64,000 nt of DNA. Origin: Pseudogulbenkiania ferrooxidans 2002 (GTDB lineage Bacteria > Pseudomonadota > Gammaproteobacteria > Burkholderiales > Chromobacteriaceae). The DNA lies in assembly GCF_000174355.1 (NCBI RefSeq), contig NZ_ACIS01000006.1, forward strand, positions 1 through 64,000, in the 5' to 3' direction. Below the pieces are notes generated by a model that saw only the letters and a list, made by a program, of their open reading frames with translations, was not told the origin of the DNA and did not search any database. A program made the position numbers and the translations under genes. Below are positions 47,699 through 59,471 of this stretch, piece by piece. Position 1 is the stretch's first letter. Each line of letters starts with the position of its first letter.

Positions 47699-49378
47699 TT
47701 AATGCTTGGACGCACCGGTGGCGCCGATGCCGGTCATGGCACGGACGTACTGGGCGTCGAACTTGGCTTTTTCTTCGCTGGCCTGCTTCGAGTTATCCAG
47801 CACCGAGAACAGCCAGGTGAAGGCGAAGGCCAGGGGCATCGAGAAGATGGCCGGGTTCTTGTACGGGAAGATGGCGGCTTCGTGCTTCATCACGTCGACC
47901 CACACTGCCGGGCCCAACACGATCAGCAGCACCGCCGAGATCAGACCGATAAAGCCGCCGATCACCGCGCCGCGGGTGGTCAGACCCTTCCAGAACATCG
48001 ACAGGAACAGGATCGGGAAGTTGGCCGAAGCGGCGATCGAGAACGCCAGGCCGACCATGAAGGCGATGTTCTGCTTCTCGAACAAGAGGCCCAGCACGAT
48101 GGCGACCACGCCCAGGACCACGGTGGTGATCTTGGAGACGCGGATTTCGTCGGCTTCGTTGGCCTTGCCCTTCTTGATCACCGAGGCGTACAGGTCGTGC
48201 GATACCGCCGAGGCACCGGACAGGGCCAGGCCGGCTACCACTGCCAGAATGGTGGCGAAGGCGACCGCCGAGATGAAGCCCAGGAACAGGTCACCGCCCA
48301 CGGCGTTGGCCAGGTGGATGGCTGCCATGTTGGAGCCGCCCACCAGCTGGGTCACTTCCTTGCCGTTCTTCACGATGGTTTCCATGAAGTGCGGCTGGTT
48401 GAGTACCAGCATGATGGCGCCAAAACCGATGATGAAGGTCAGGATGTAGAAGTAGCCGATGAAACCGGTGGCGAAGAACACCGACTTGCGGGCTTCCTTG
48501 GCGTCGGACACGGTGAAGAAGCGCATCAGGATGTGCGGCAGGCCAGCGGTACCGAACATCAGGGCGAGACCCAGCGAGATCGAGTCGATCGGGTCGGCCT
48601 TACCCGGAGACATGATGGCGATGCCCTTGGCGTGGATTGCCGTGGCTTTCTGGAACAGTGCTTCAGGGCTGAAACCGACCGAGGACATCACCATGAACGC
48701 CATGAAGGTGGCGCCGCACAGCAGGATGACGGCCTTGATGATCTGCACCCAGGTGGTGGCCAACATGCCGCCGAAGGTCACGTACAGCACCATCAGCACG
48801 CCGACCAGTACTACGGCGGACGAGTAGCTCATGCCGAACAGCAGCTGGATCAGCTTACCGGCACCGACCATCTGCGCGATCAGGTACAGCGCCACCACGA
48901 CCAGCGTGCCGGTGGCGGCGAAGGTACGTACCGGCATCTGCTGCAGGCGATAGGAGGCGACGTCGGCGAAGGTGAACTTGCCGAGGTTGCGCAGGCGTTC
49001 GGCGACCAGGAACAGGATCACCGGCCAGCCCACCAGGAAGCCGATGGAGTAGATCAGGCCATCGAAGCCCTTGTCGAACACCATGGCGGAAATACCGAGG
49101 AAGGAGGCGGCGGACATGTAGTCGCCGGCGATCGCCAGGCCGTTCTGGAAGCCGCTGATGCCGCCGCCGGCGGTGTAGAAATCGCTGGCGGAGCGGGTGC
49201 GGCGAGCAGCCCAGTAGGTGATCCCCATGGTGAACGCAACGAACAGGAAGAACATGATGATGGCGTGCCAGTTGGTCGCCTGCTTCTGTACGTCGCCTTC
49301 GATGGCGCCACTGGCAAACGCTAGTGCCGGCGCCAGCGCGAGGCCGGCCAAGGCCAGGGTGGTCAGGGGTTTTTTCAT
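47699..49378 (-). CDS. actP: Cation/acetate symporter ActP
   Basis: 559 residues; SSS family Na+/solute symporter with a signal-like first helix ([20 protein letters not shown]) and about 13 helices. The family block [32 protein letters not shown] is present (its first 20 residues are diagnostic). It imports acetate, and acs downstream activates it. Its start overlaps the DUF485 stop by 4 nt. Confidence 0.96.
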   Translation of the reverse strand: MKKPLTTLALAGLALAPALAFASGAIEGDVQKQATNWHAIIMFFLFVAFTMGITYWAARRTRSASDFYTAGGGISGFQNGLAIAGDYMSAASFLGISAMVFDKGFDGLIYSIGFLVGWPVILFLVAERLRNLGKFTFADVASYRLQQMPVRTFAATGTLVVVALYLIAQMVGAGKLIQLLFGMSYSSAVVLVGVLMVLYVTFGGMLATTWVQIIKAVILLCGATFMAFMVMSSVGFSPEALFQKATAIHAKGIAIMSPGKADPIDSISLGLALMFGTAGLPHILMRFFTVSDAKEARKSVFFATGFIGYFYILTFIIGFGAIMLVLNQPHFMETIVKNGKEVTQLVGGSNMAAIHLANAVGGDLFLGFISAVAFATILAVVAGLALSGASAVSHDLYASVIKKGKANEADEIRVSKITTVVLGVVAIVLGLLFEKQNIAFMVGLAFSIAASANFPILFLSMFWKGLTTRGAVIGGFIGLISAVLLIVLGPAVWVDVMKHEAAIFPYKNPAIFSMPLAFAFTWLFSVLDNSKQASEEKAKFDAQYVRAMTGIGATGASKH

Positions 49379-49686
49379 TGTTTTGCCTCCTCAACGATTT
49401 CCTGGTTCAGTTGGTCGAATTCGGTGTTGGCCTTGCGCACGTAGACGCCGGTCAGAACAAATGCCGACAGAATGATCAGTACGCCGATCGGAATGCCCAC
49501 GGTGGTCACGCTGCCCTCACTGAGCGGCGTACCGAGCACTTTCGGGGCAAACGCCAGCAACAGTATGAATCCGTAGTAGATCACCAGCATGACTGCGCTC
49601 AGCGTCCAACCCAGGCTCGTCTTCTTGTGAACGAGCTCTAAAAATTTGGGGTTGGATTGCACGCGCTTCAGAACATCTTCGTTCAT
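49375..49686 (-). CDS. DUF485 inner-membrane protein (YjcH family)
   Basis: 103 residues with two membrane helices (about 27-49 and 64-86). N-terminal [19 protein letters not shown] is the family motif. It is the usual companion of actP in the acetate operon; its molecular role is unclear. GAGGATG precedes the ATG. The first gene of the DUF485-actP-acs operon. Confidence 0.94.
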   Translation of the reverse strand: MNEDVLKRVQSNPKFLELVHKKTSLGWTLSAVMLVIYYGFILLLAFAPKVLGTPLSEGSVTTVGIPIGVLIILSAFVLTGVYVRKANTEFDQLNQEIVEEAKQ

Positions 49687-50111
49687 TGCATCCTCCTTTG
49701 TGATGGCGATCCGTCGACCGCTGTTGCAACCTTACGAGGAGCGCTGGAGAGCGGCTAATCGCTTTTTCTGATCAGGAAAATTTGTTGAGTGGATGTTGCG
49801 ACGCAAAAATTAAATAAAAACAAATACTTAACCTTGAGCAAATGCTTGGTTTGCCTCGTGGGAGGGGCGTGATCGTTTTTTTTGATGGGGGAAATTAGCC
49901 GGAACGGTGTGGCGTAAAAAAGGCCATGGAAAACAAGGGGCTGGGAATGGTTGTCATAGCTTTAAGCCATTTTGCAATCGGGGTTATCCTGGTGTTGCGC
50001 CGATGCGCACGGGGGCTTGTCTCGTCTTTCCGATGGATCAACAATAGGTTCCCCGCCGGGTCGGGGCCATAGAAAAACACAGACAGCCCGGTGCTTGCGA
50101 ACGAGAGCTAA
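49687..50111. other. Divergent promoter region of the acetate operon and the LysR gene
   Basis: 425 bases with no gene, AT-rich between 49760 and 49860. It must hold both promoters. TTTTCTGATCAGGAAAA (49764-49780) is a near-perfect palindrome about 80 nt upstream of the DUF485 start and is a candidate operator. A LysR-type T-N11-A site is possible but cannot be fixed by eye. Confidence 0.55.
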
Positions 50112-51008
50112 ATGGAAATCTATCAGTTGCGTACCTTTGTCACGGTGGCCCAGCAGGGCCATCTGACGCAGGCGGCGGAGTTGCTGCACCTGTCCCAGCC
50201 GGCGGTAACGGCCCAGATCAAGGCGCTGGAGGAGGAGGTGGGGATGGCGCTGTTCGAGCGCACCACCGGCGGCGTGATGCTGACGCGGGCGGGGCAGGAG
50301 CTGCTGCCGCGCGCGCAGTCGATTCTCGAATCGGCCAAGGACATCCTCAATCACGCCCGCCACCTCAAGGGGCAATTGTCCGGTAAGGCGCTGATCGGGG
50401 TGTCGCTGACGCCGGAAATCCTCAAGCTGGGGGCGTGGGTGGCGCGTCTGACCGAGAAATACCCGCTGCTCGACCTGCGCCTGCAGCACGGCGTGACCGG
50501 CGGCATTCTCAACCTGGTGCGCAAGAAGGAGCTGGATGCCGGCTTCTATCTGGGCAAGAACCCCTACATCAACGTCAATACGGTACTGCTGACCGAATTA
50601 CCCTTCGTCATCGTGATGCCCAAGGGCTGGGAGAGCCGGGTCGACATCACGGTGCCCAAGGAGCTGGGCAAACTGCCCTGGGTCGGGATTTCTCAGTTCT
50701 CCAGTCTTTGCAAGATCACCTCTGAAGTATGGCGGGAACTGAACATTTCGCCGAAGAAGGTCGCCGAATGCGACCATGTGAACACCATCCTCGACATGGT
50801 CTGTGCCGGTGTCGGGCTGGCGCTGGCGCGTGCCGATGAGGCGCAGGCGGCCGCCGACAAGGGGCTGGTGACCATCGTGCCGGGTATCAGCAAGCTGGCC
50901 GAGCTGCAGTTCGTCTACCCCGCCGACCGCGTCGGCGATCTGATTCTGGACGTATTGCTGGAAGAACTGGCGGCGGTCTGGCAGCTTGCACCGTCGTCCC
51001 CGCATTGA
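50112..51008 (+). CDS. LysR family transcriptional regulator
   Basis: 298 residues. The N-terminal winged helix is typical (MEIYQLRTFVTVAQQGHLTQAAE, LHLSQPAVTAQIKALE), and the effector domain runs from about residue 90. It is divergent from the DUF485-actP-acs operon, so control of acetate use is a fair guess; the effector is unknown. The gene ends next to a small helical-protein gene. Confidence 0.93.
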   Translation: MEIYQLRTFVTVAQQGHLTQAAELLHLSQPAVTAQIKALEEEVGMALFERTTGGVMLTRAGQELLPRAQSILESAKDILNHARHLKGQLSGKALIGVSLTPEILKLGAWVARLTEKYPLLDLRLQHGVTGGILNLVRKKELDAGFYLGKNPYINVNTVLLTELPFVIVMPKGWESRVDITVPKELGKLPWVGISQFSSLCKITSEVWRELNISPKKVAECDHVNTILDMVCAGVGLALARADEAQAAADKGLVTIVPGISKLAELQFVYPADRVGDLILDVLLEELAAVWQLAPSSPH

Positions 51009-51031
51009 TGATTCCCTCCTGGGAGGCTGGC

Positions 51032-51493
51032 ATGACCTATCAGTTGATGGCCGGTACGCTGGCCGCCTATTTCAAGGCTCTGGAAGCCAGCCAGCGGCGC
51101 TGGCTGGACGCGCAGCGCGACGTCTACCAGAGCTGGTCGGCGGTGTTGAAACCGGCCTACCCCCTGGCCGAGAACGAGATCCAGCGCCGTCTCGACAGCG
51201 CCTTGCTGGCCGGGGTGTCGCTGAGTCAGGTGCCGTTCGATTCGCAGCATCGCCTGATGCAGGTGACCGAGAAATGGGTGGCGGCGTTGAACCGCTCCGT
51301 GCTCGACAAGCTGGAGCACGACAGCCTGCACCCTTCCATGGCAGTGGTGCGCCAGGCGCTGCAACTGGGTGATGTCTCGTACGGGGCGTTGTCGAAGGCG
51401 TCGCGCCAGGTGGGCCATTTCGCTTCGACCAGCTTTTCGTCGGCGACGGTCAAGGCGGCGCACGATATGCGCCACGCCTGGAAGCTGCGCTGA
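51032..51493 (+). CDS. Small all-helical protein, phasin-like (function uncertain)
   Basis: 153 residues from ATG 51032, which has GGGAGG 6 nt upstream; in-frame starts at 51008 lack such a site. The sequence is predicted almost fully helical with no Cys, no signal peptide and no membrane segment ([42 protein letters not shown]). Size and composition recall phasins, but no diagnostic motif was seen. It follows the LysR gene by 23 nt. Confidence 0.6.
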   Translation: MTYQLMAGTLAAYFKALEASQRRWLDAQRDVYQSWSAVLKPAYPLAENEIQRRLDSALLAGVSLSQVPFDSQHRLMQVTEKWVAALNRSVLDKLEHDSLHPSMAVVRQALQLGDVSYGALSKASRQVGHFASTSFSSATVKAAHDMRHAWKLR

Positions 51494-51578
51494 CGCGGGC
51501 GCCGCGCCCGGCTCGGGGCGTCAAAAACCCTCTTGCTTGTCAGGTGTTTATCGCGCGCCCCAATGTTTAGAATGGGGC

Positions 51579-53045
51579 ATGAACGCCTTTTCCTCACTCG
51601 GCTTCGGCCAACGTTTCCAGACACTTCCGCCGGCGTTCTACCGCCGCGTCGATCCTACCCCCTTGCCCGGCCCTTACCCGGTCGCCGTCAGCCGTCCGCT
51701 GGCGGCCGAACTCGGCGTGGTCGGCGAGTCGCTGCTCGGTGCCGACGCCGTCGGCGTGCTGAGCGGTTCGGCACTGCGCCCCGATATGCGACCGGTGGCG
51801 GCGATCTATTCCGGCCACCAGTTCGGCGTCTACGTGCCGCAACTGGGCGATGGCCGCGCCTTGCTGCTGGGGGATACCAAGGCGCCGGATGGGCGCCTGA
51901 TGGAGTGGCAGATCAAGGGCGCCGGCCTGACGCCGTTCTCGCGCATGGGCGACGGGCGCGCGGTGCTGCGCTCCAGCATCCGCGAGTTCCTCTGCTCCGA
52001 GGCGATGCACCATCTCGGCATCCCCACCACGCGGGCGCTGGCGATCATGGGCTCGGATGAGCCGGTGTACCGCGAGACCACGGAAACCGCGGCGGTGGTG
52101 ACGCGGGTGGCGGAAAGCTTCCTGCGTTTCGGCAGCTTCGAGCTGTTCTACCACCGCGGCATGCATGACGAAATCCGCGTGCTCGCCGACTACGTCATCC
52201 GCCACCATTACCCGGCCTGCCAAGAGGCCGCCAACCCTTATCTGGCGCTGTTCGCCGAGGTGACGCGGCGTACCGCCGAACTGATCGCGCAGTGGCAGGC
52301 GGTGGGCTTCTGTCACGGTGTGATGAACTCGGACAATATGTCGATCCTGGGCCTCACCATCGACTACGGTCCGTTCGGCTTCATCGACGGCTTCAACGCC
52401 GCGCATATCTGCAACCACTCCGACCATGCCGGGCGTTACGCCTACAACCAGCAGCCGCAGATCGGGCTGTGGAACCTGCACTGCCTGGCCTCGGCCTTGC
52501 TGCCGCTGGTGAGCGAGGAGGAGCTGGTGGCGGTGCTCGGCAGCTACCGCGACACCTTCGAGGCGGCGCACCTGATGCGGCTGCGCGCCAAGCTCGGCCT
52601 CACGGCCGAGCACGACGACGATGCCGACCTGATCAACAGCCTGTTCCTGACGCTGCACGCGCACCGCACCGACTTCACTATCTTCTTCCGCCGCCTGGCC
52701 GGTTTCCGCCAGGACGACGCCGTGAACGCGCCGGTGCGCGACCTGTTCGTCGAGCGCGAGCAGTTCGACGCCTGGGCCCGGCGCTACCGCGAGCGGCTGG
52801 CGTGGGAGGCCAGCGTCGACGCCGAGCGTGCCGTGCGCATGAACCGCGTCAATCCCAAGTACATCCTGCGCAACTACCTGGCCGAGGCGGCGATCGCCAA
52901 GGCGCGTGACGAGCGCGACTACAGCGAGATCGAGCGTCTGGGGCGCTGCCTGGAAAAACCGTTCGACGAACAGCCCGAGTTCGAGGCGTACGCCGGTTTT
53001 CCGCCGGAGTGGGCCGAGCAGATCAGCGTCAGCTGCTCCAGCTGA
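51579..53045 (+). CDS. selO: Protein adenylyltransferase SelO (YdiU)
   Basis: 488 residues. Pseudokinase-fold AMPylase: it transfers AMP to Ser/Thr/Tyr of target proteins. Blocks: [20 protein letters not shown], LKGAGxTPFSR-type [37 protein letters not shown] and [15 protein letters not shown]. The C-terminal CSS has Cys where animal SelO has selenocysteine. The ATG at 51579 begins [19 protein letters not shown]...GCGTC hairpin lies between the previous gene and this one. Confidence 0.95.
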   Translation: MNAFSSLGFGQRFQTLPPAFYRRVDPTPLPGPYPVAVSRPLAAELGVVGESLLGADAVGVLSGSALRPDMRPVAAIYSGHQFGVYVPQLGDGRALLLGDTKAPDGRLMEWQIKGAGLTPFSRMGDGRAVLRSSIREFLCSEAMHHLGIPTTRALAIMGSDEPVYRETTETAAVVTRVAESFLRFGSFELFYHRGMHDEIRVLADYVIRHHYPACQEAANPYLALFAEVTRRTAELIAQWQAVGFCHGVMNSDNMSILGLTIDYGPFGFIDGFNAAHICNHSDHAGRYAYNQQPQIGLWNLHCLASALLPLVSEEELVAVLGSYRDTFEAAHLMRLRAKLGLTAEHDDDADLINSLFLTLHAHRTDFTIFFRRLAGFRQDDAVNAPVRDLFVEREQFDAWARRYRERLAWEASVDAERAVRMNRVNPKYILRNYLAEAAIAKARDERDYSEIERLGRCLEKPFDEQPEFEAYAGFPPEWAEQISVSCSS

Positions 53046-53091
53046 GTCGATGGCGTGTCGTGCCGGGCTGGTCCGCCGCGGTGGCGGACGG

Positions 53092-53104
53092 GCTTCGGCC
53101 AACC
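53092..53104 (-). repeat. Exact copy of the recurrent 13-mer in the gap after selO
   Basis: GCTTCGGCCAACC, the reverse complement of GGTTGGCCGAAGC, stands alone in the 195-base gap between selO and the metallophosphoesterase gene. It is not part of a hairpin here. Confidence 0.8.
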
Positions 53105-53240
53105 TTGGCTCGTGTTGACGGTGTCGACGCGAACCATGCCGAAGGCATCGATGTCCAACCGTCTGGGGTCCCTGCGCGAGCGGCGCTGTTGCCGAGCCTC
53201 ATCGCCAGCGCGGGGCGATGATCTGAATCGAGGAGTCGTG

Positions 53241-54398
<1,158 letters not shown>

Positions 54399-54656
54399 CA
54401 ACGCTGTCCGATAAAACGATGGGGTGTCTCCTCCGCCCCAAATCGGCTTCATGCACGGTTTGGCTTTGCGCAAGTGGCAGCATTGTCACCCGAAAGTAGA
54501 GATGGCATTGCGCACGGTGGCGTGGGAGGGGGGAGGCTTGTTCCCATCCCGATTAAGAAACACGGGAAAACAAGGAAGCCTCCACCTGAGCACTTCAGGC
54601 CATTTCCTTCACGCAATGGGTATCACAAAGTACGATCAAATGAGATGGGGCATTAG

Positions 54657-55364
54657 ATGCTGAAGCAGAACGAAATAAGCATGGTCTTTAACTATCGCTG
54701 GCTGTACGACACAGTACGCAAGCGTTTTGACTCTGACGAGGCCATGGAGGCTTTTCTGCCCAAAGCGCTCACGCCTGAAGAGCTAAAGCATAAGGGCGAT
54801 GATCGCTATCTTTCTGCCATGAGCCAGCGGGTATTTCAGGCTGGCGTGCAACACTCGGTGGTCGATGCCAAGTGGCCTGAATTTGAAAAAGCCTTCTCTG
54901 GCTTTGCCCCCGAGCTAATGGTGTTGCTCAGTCCGGAACATATAGAAAGTCATATGAAAAATGACCGGATTATCCGTGATCGCACCAAGCTAAAAACCAT
55001 TCCAATCAATGCCCAGCTTATCTTGGATATCCGCCAGGAGCATGGCAGCAGTTTTGGCGAGTTCATTGCCGACTGGCCGAGTGCCAACATCGTTGGCTTA
55101 TGGCGTTTGCTGGCCAAACGTGGCTCTCGCCTGGGCGGGCGCTCGGCTGCCGGGTTTTTACGTTTGGCCGGGAAGGACACTTTTTTATTGACCAGTGATG
55201 TGATTGCACGCCTGCTGGCTGCAGGCATTATCGGCCATGAGCCTACCAGTCAGCGCGATCTGCAAATCGTACAGGATGCTTTCAATGAGTTGCAGCAAAG
55301 CTCCGGAAGACAGTTGTGCCAGCTATCGGCTATGTTGTCGTTGAGTATCAATCCGAGGTTTTAG
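54657..55364 (+). CDS. Tag-like 3-methyladenine DNA glycosylase I family protein, probably acquired
   Basis: 235 residues (ATG 54657; ATG 54681 possible). The core VFQAGVQHSVVDAKWPEFEKAF and RIIRDRTKLKTIPINAQL resemble the Tag/HhH glycosylase fold. FIADWPSANIVGLWRLLAKRGSRLGG matches a divergent Tag subfamily. The zinc-binding Cys/His of E. coli Tag is not evident. Base composition is visibly more AT-rich than neighbours (e.g. TTTTTATTGACC runs), as are the 258 non-coding bases upstream. This suggests horizontal transfer. DNA repair is the likely role; substrate is unproven. Confidence 0.72.
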   Translation: MLKQNEISMVFNYRWLYDTVRKRFDSDEAMEAFLPKALTPEELKHKGDDRYLSAMSQRVFQAGVQHSVVDAKWPEFEKAFSGFAPELMVLLSPEHIESHMKNDRIIRDRTKLKTIPINAQLILDIRQEHGSSFGEFIADWPSANIVGLWRLLAKRGSRLGGRSAAGFLRLAGKDTFLLTSDVIARLLAAGIIGHEPTSQRDLQIVQDAFNELQQSSGRQLCQLSAMLSLSINPRF

Positions 55365-55400
55365 TAAAACCATCACGCTTCGACGTTTTATCGGCGGCTC

Positions 55401-56540
55401 CTAATCCAGCGTGCGGCGGAAGGTTTTCAGCCCCACCCCCAGCACGACCGCCATGAACGCCAGGATCGGCCACACCTGCGGCCATAGCAGGCTCACGTCG
55501 TTGCCCTTGAGCAGGATGCCGCGCACCAGCACCAGGAAATGGGTCAGCGGCAGGCAGTTGCCGATGACCTGGGCCCACTCCGGCATGCCGCGGAACGGGA
55601 ACATGAAGCCCGATAGCAGGATCGACGGCAGGAAGAAGAAGAACGTCATCTGCATCGCCTGCAGCTGGTTGCGCGCGATCGAGCTGAAGGTGATGCCGAG
55701 CGTCAGGTTGGCGCAGATGAACAGCAACACCACGGCATAGAGCAGCACCAGGCTCCCCAGCATCGGCACGTCGAACACCCAGCGCGCCGCCAGCAGCACC
55801 AGCGACACCTGGATCAGTCCGATCAGGATGTAGGGCACGATCTTGCCGGTCATCACCTCGAGCGGTGTGGCCGGGGTGGCGAGCAGGTTCTCGAAGGTGC
55901 CGCGCTCGCGCTCGCGCGTCATGGCGAGCCCGGTCATCAGCACCATGGTCATGGTCAGGATCACGCCCATCAGCCCCGGCACGATGTTGTACGCGGTGAT
56001 CCCTTCCGGGTTGTAGCGCTTGTGCAGGCGCAGCTCGATCAGCTGCTTTCCCTGCGGGTGGAAGCCGGGCAGGTCCGGGGTGAACACCTCGTTGCCGAGG
56101 TGGTTGAGCACGGAAATGGCGCTGCCTGCCGCCACCGGGTCGGTGGCGTCGGCCTCGACCAGCAGGCTCGGCTGCTCGCCGCGCACCAGCGCGCGCTGGA
56201 AGCCTGGCGGGAAGGTGACCACGAACTGCACGTCGCCGCGGTCGAGCAGGCGCGCCGCCTCCGCCTCGCTCTCGACGCTGCCTACCAGGTCGAAATAATC
56301 GCTGTTCCGCATCGCGGCGAGGTAGGCGCGTGCGAATGGGCTCGCCTCGGCCATCACCACCGCGGTCGGCAGGTGCTTGGGGTCGGAGTTGATGGCGAAA
56401 CCGAACAGCAAGAGCTGGATGATCGGGATGCCGATGATCATGCCGAAGGTCAGCCGGTCGCGCTTGAGCTGGATGAATTCCTTGACGACGATGCCGAGCC
56501 AGCGCTGCAGCGAGAGGTGGAACACGGTAAAGCGCCTCAT
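55401..56540 (-). CDS. ABC-2 type transporter permease
   Basis: 379 residues. An N-terminal helix (FTVFHLSLQRWLGIVVKEFIQLKRDRLTF region) is followed by a large periplasmic domain and five helices. The C-terminal block has SGFMFPFRGMPEWAQVIGNCLPLTHFLVLVRG (FPFRGMP and LPLTHF diagnostic). YhhJ/YbhS-like. It overlaps the ATPase stop by 4 nt. Only one permease gene is present, so it may homodimerise. Confidence 0.92.
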   Translation of the reverse strand: MRRFTVFHLSLQRWLGIVVKEFIQLKRDRLTFGMIIGIPIIQLLLFGFAINSDPKHLPTAVVMAEASPFARAYLAAMRNSDYFDLVGSVESEAEAARLLDRGDVQFVVTFPPGFQRALVRGEQPSLLVEADATDPVAAGSAISVLNHLGNEVFTPDLPGFHPQGKQLIELRLHKRYNPEGITAYNIVPGLMGVILTMTMVLMTGLAMTRERERGTFENLLATPATPLEVMTGKIVPYILIGLIQVSLVLLAARWVFDVPMLGSLVLLYAVVLLFICANLTLGITFSSIARNQLQAMQMTFFFFLPSILLSGFMFPFRGMPEWAQVIGNCLPLTHFLVLVRGILLKGNDVSLLWPQVWPILAFMAVVLGVGLKTFRRTLD

Positions 56541-57466
56541 GACGCGGCCTCGAACGGGTCGGGGCGGTGGCGCATGAGCTGGATGAAGACGTCTTCCAGC
56601 GTCGAGTCGACCTGCGCCAGACGCAGCCCGCGCTCGCGGCAGAAGCGCTCTAGCGCGGGCTGCAGCAGGGCGGCGTCGGAACCGCTGACGTGCAGGCGCG
56701 CCCCGAAGCTCGCCACCTGTTCCACACCCGGCAGCTGCCGCAGCGCCTCCCCCAGGCCGGTGACGTCGGGGCCGCTGAGCTCCCAGGTGGCCAGCTGCTG
56801 CGCCGCGATCACTTCGCTGGCGGTGCCGGCGGCGAGCAGGTTGCCGTAAGAGAGGTAGGCGAGGCGATGGCAGCGCTCGGCTTCGTCCATGTAGTGGGTC
56901 GACACCAGGATGGTGATGCCGCTCGCCGACAGGCGGTGGATTTCCTCCCAGAAGTCGCGCCGCGCCTTGGGGTCGACGCCGGCGGTGGGCTCGTCGAGCA
57001 GCAGCAGCCGCGGTTGGTGCAGCAGGCAGGCGGCCAGTGCCAGGCGTTGTTTCCAGCCGCCGGACAGGGTGCCGGCGAGCTGGTGGCGGCGTCCGGCCAG
57101 GCCGAGATCGTCCAGGGCGCGGTCCACCGCTTCGCGCCGGCCGCGCATGCCGAACATGCGCGCCACGAAGTCGAGGTTCTCGGCGATGGTGAGGTCGTCC
57201 CACAGCGAGAATTTCTGCGTCATGTAGCCGACCTGGCGCTTGATCTCGGCGCTTTGCGTCAGCACGTCGTAGCCCAGGCAGCGCCCGCTGCCGCTGTCCG
57301 GCGTCAACAGGCCGCACAGCATGCGGATCGAGGTGGTCTTGCCGCTGCCGTTGGGGCCGAGAAAGCCGTAGATCTCACCCTCGCGCACCTGCAGCGACAG
57401 GTCGCGCACCACGTGCTTGTCGCCGAAATGCTTGTTGAGGCCGCTAACGTCGATGGCGAGTTCCAT
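56537..57466 (-). CDS. ABC transporter ATP-binding protein
   Basis: 309 residues. Walker [13 protein letters not shown], signature [12 protein letters not shown], Walker [14 protein letters not shown] and the switch His in [11 protein letters not shown]-terminal extension of ~85 residues is typical of drug-exporter ATPases. Between HlyD and permease genes, it powers an efflux system. Confidence 0.94.
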   Translation of the reverse strand: MELAIDVSGLNKHFGDKHVVRDLSLQVREGEIYGFLGPNGSGKTTSIRMLCGLLTPDSGSGRCLGYDVLTQSAEIKRQVGYMTQKFSLWDDLTIAENLDFVARMFGMRGRREAVDRALDDLGLAGRRHQLAGTLSGGWKQRLALAACLLHQPRLLLLDEPTAGVDPKARRDFWEEIHRLSASGITILVSTHYMDEAERCHRLAYLSYGNLLAAGTASEVIAAQQLATWELSGPDVTGLGEALRQLPGVEQVASFGARLHVSGSDAALLQPALERFCRERGLRLAQVDSTLEDVFIQLMRHRPDPFEAAS

Positions 57467-57467
57467 G

Positions 57468-58442
57468 TCACCTCCCGACCAGGCTGACGTCCACCGGCAG
57501 CCCCGGACGCAGCGCGGCGGCCTGCTGCGGCGCCGGGTAGGCCTCGACGCGGAACACCAGTTTCTCGCGGCTGCCGCGGCTGTAGATCACCGGCGGGGTG
57601 TACTCGGCCTGCGCGGCGATGAACGCCACGGTGGCGCGGATCGGTGCCGGGCAGCCGTCGCAGCGTGCTTCCACCGCCTGGCCCGGGCGCAGTGTGCCGA
57701 CCACGCTTTCCGGCACGAAGAAGCGCAGGCGGCGGCGGTTGTCCGGCAACAGGCTCGCCACCGGCTGGCCCGCCGGCACCCATTCGCCGGGGCGGTAGTA
57801 GGTTTCGACGATCTCACCCGCGGCCGGGGCGCGCACCGCCTTCTTCTCGACTTGCCAGCGTTTCTGCTCCTGCTGCGCGCGCGCGGCCTCGAGCTCGGCG
57901 CGGGCGCCGCGTACCTCGGGCGGGCGGCCGAGGGTGATCTGCGCGCTTTTCAGCTGCTGGCGCAACGCGTCGGCCTGGGCCACGGCCTGGTCGTGGGCGG
58001 CGGTGACCTCGTCGAGCTTGGCCTGCGAGATGAAGCCCTGGCGTGCCAGCGCCTGTTGCTGGCGCAGCTGGGTGGCGGTCAGGCGCAGGGCGGCTTCGGC
58101 CGACTGCAGCTGGGCCTCGATCGCGGCGATTTCCGGCGGGCGGCGCGGTTCCTGCAGGTTCTGCAGCTTCTGTTCGGCCGACTGCACGCGCGCCTCGGCC
58201 TCCTGCAGCCCTTGTTGTTCCGGGTCGGGGGCGATGGCGAACAGCGCGCTGCCGGGCTGCACCCGGCTGCCGCGCGCGGTGTCGAGCGTCTGCAGGTAGC
58301 CGGCGGCGGGGGCGGCGAGGTAGAGGTAGTCGCCCTCGATATAGCCCTGGTAGGCGTGGCCGGTGTCCTGGTTGCAGGCGGTCAGCAGCAGGGCGAGTGC
58401 CGTCGCCGCCAGGCGCGGCCCGCCCTGCCCAAGCATCCTCAT
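57468..58442 (-). CDS. HlyD-family periplasmic adaptor, lipoprotein
   Basis: 324 residues; lipobox LTAC with Cys23. Biotinyl-lipoyl-like half (GDYLYLAAPAAGYLQ), a long coiled-coil hairpin (about 85-190, QEAEARVQSAEQKLQNLQE), then a beta-barrel part (ETYYRPGEWVPAGQPVASLLP). It links the ABC pump to an outer-membrane channel encoded elsewhere. It begins 96 nt after the mdcH stop. Substrate unknown; YhiI/YbhG-like. Confidence 0.92.
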   Translation of the reverse strand: MRMLGQGGPRLAATALALLLTACNQDTGHAYQGYIEGDYLYLAAPAAGYLQTLDTARGSRVQPGSALFAIAPDPEQQGLQEAEARVQSAEQKLQNLQEPRRPPEIAAIEAQLQSAEAALRLTATQLRQQQALARQGFISQAKLDEVTAAHDQAVAQADALRQQLKSAQITLGRPPEVRGARAELEAARAQQEQKRWQVEKKAVRAPAAGEIVETYYRPGEWVPAGQPVASLLPDNRRRLRFFVPESVVGTLRPGQAVEARCDGCPAPIRATVAFIAAQAEYTPPVIYSRGSREKLVFRVEAYPAPQQAAALRPGLPVDVSLVGR

Positions 58443-58538
58443 GGTGGTTCCTTCTCTCGATCGGCCAAGGTGGATACCGCCAGTTTATTACTTTGTCGTG
58501 CTCCTGATCAGGGGAATCGAGCGGGCCGGGGCGCGGCG

Positions 58539-59471
58539 TCAGGCTGGCGAGGCGGCGCAGGCCACTTGCTGCGCCAGGAAGTCGAGCCGGTTGTGCTCGC
58601 AGCACAGCACGCGGCCGTCACTGAACACCGGGCGCGTCAGCCCGCTCAGCACGTTGCCGCTGGGCATTTCCAGCGCCAGCCGCGCGCCGCGTTCGTAGGC
58701 GTGGCGCACGGTGTCGTGCCAGCGCACCTGGCGCGCCATGTTGAAGGCGAGGTCGTCGCGGATGGCGTCCATCTCGAACAGCACGCGGCCGCGGCTGCCG
58801 CTGAGGTAGAGCGGGCCCGGGCGGCGCAGCGGGTGTGTGGCCAGCGCTTCGGCCAACTGCGCCGCCGGGGCGTCGAGCAGCGCGCAGTGCGAGGGCACGC
58901 TCATCGCCAGCCGGCGCGTCAGCGTGGCGCCGGCGCGGCGGGCGCACTCCATCAGCCGCTCCAGTGCGCTGTCGGCGCCGGCCACTACCAGCTGCGTCGG
59001 GGCGTTGAGGTTGGCGAGATGGAGCGGCGCGGCGGGCGTGTGCAGCGCCGCGATCAGCGGCTCGAGCTGCGCCACGCTCAGGCCGACGATGGCCGCCATG
59101 CCGTAGCCCGAGGGATAGGCCTGTTCCATCAGCCGGCCGCGCAGCGCCACCAGTTGCAGGGCGGCGTCGAAGTCGATCACCCCGGCCACCACCGCCGCCG
59201 GCCAGGCGCCGATCGACAGGCCGGCCACCATGTCGGGGCGGGCGCCCTCGGCGGCCAGCACGCGTGCCATCGCCACGCCGGCGATCAGCAGGCAGAGCTG
59301 CACCGCGACGGTGGAGGCGAGCGCGTCGGCATGGTCCAGCTGCAGCGGGTCGCGGCCGAGCACGGCGTGCGCCCGCTCCAGCGTGGCGCTCGCTGCCGGA
59401 TGATCGGGCAGGGCGTGCAGCATGCCGGGCCGCTGCGAGCCCTGACCGGGAAAGGTGAACAGCACGCTCAT
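58539..59471 (-). CDS. mdcH: Malonate decarboxylase epsilon subunit (malonyl-CoA:ACP transacylase) MdcH
   Basis: 310 residues. FabD fold: FTFPGQGSQRPGML, nucleophile Ser in AGLSIGAWPA, and the catalytic His in VPSHCALLD. It loads malonyl onto the decarboxylase ACP (MdcC). It overlaps mdcG by 4 nt and is the last gene of the cluster. Confidence 0.95.
   Translation of the reverse strand: MSVLFTFPGQGSQRPGMLHALPDHPAASATLERAHAVLGRDPLQLDHADALASTVAVQLCLLIAGVAMARVLAAEGARPDMVAGLSIGAWPAAVVAGVIDFDAALQLVALRGRLMEQAYPSGYGMAAIVGLSVAQLEPLIAALHTPAAPLHLANLNAPTQLVVAGADSALERLMECARRAGATLTRRLAMSVPSHCALLDAPAAQLAEALATHPLRRPGPLYLSGSRGRVLFEMDAIRDDLAFNMARQVRWHDTVRHAYERGARLALEMPSGNVLSGLTRPVFSDGRVLCCEHNRLDFLAQQVACAASPA

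Noticed and set aside
54657-55364. First impression of a BREX BrxA (DUF1819) protein in a low-GC insert
   Set aside because: The core sequence fits the Tag-type glycosylase family better, and no brxB/C, pglX/Z or brxL genes are present.
55401-57317. A single 638-residue permease fused to upstream sequence
   Set aside because: The N-terminal part is a shifted-frame read of the ATPase gene; the true permease starts at 56540 with the standard 4-nt overlap.
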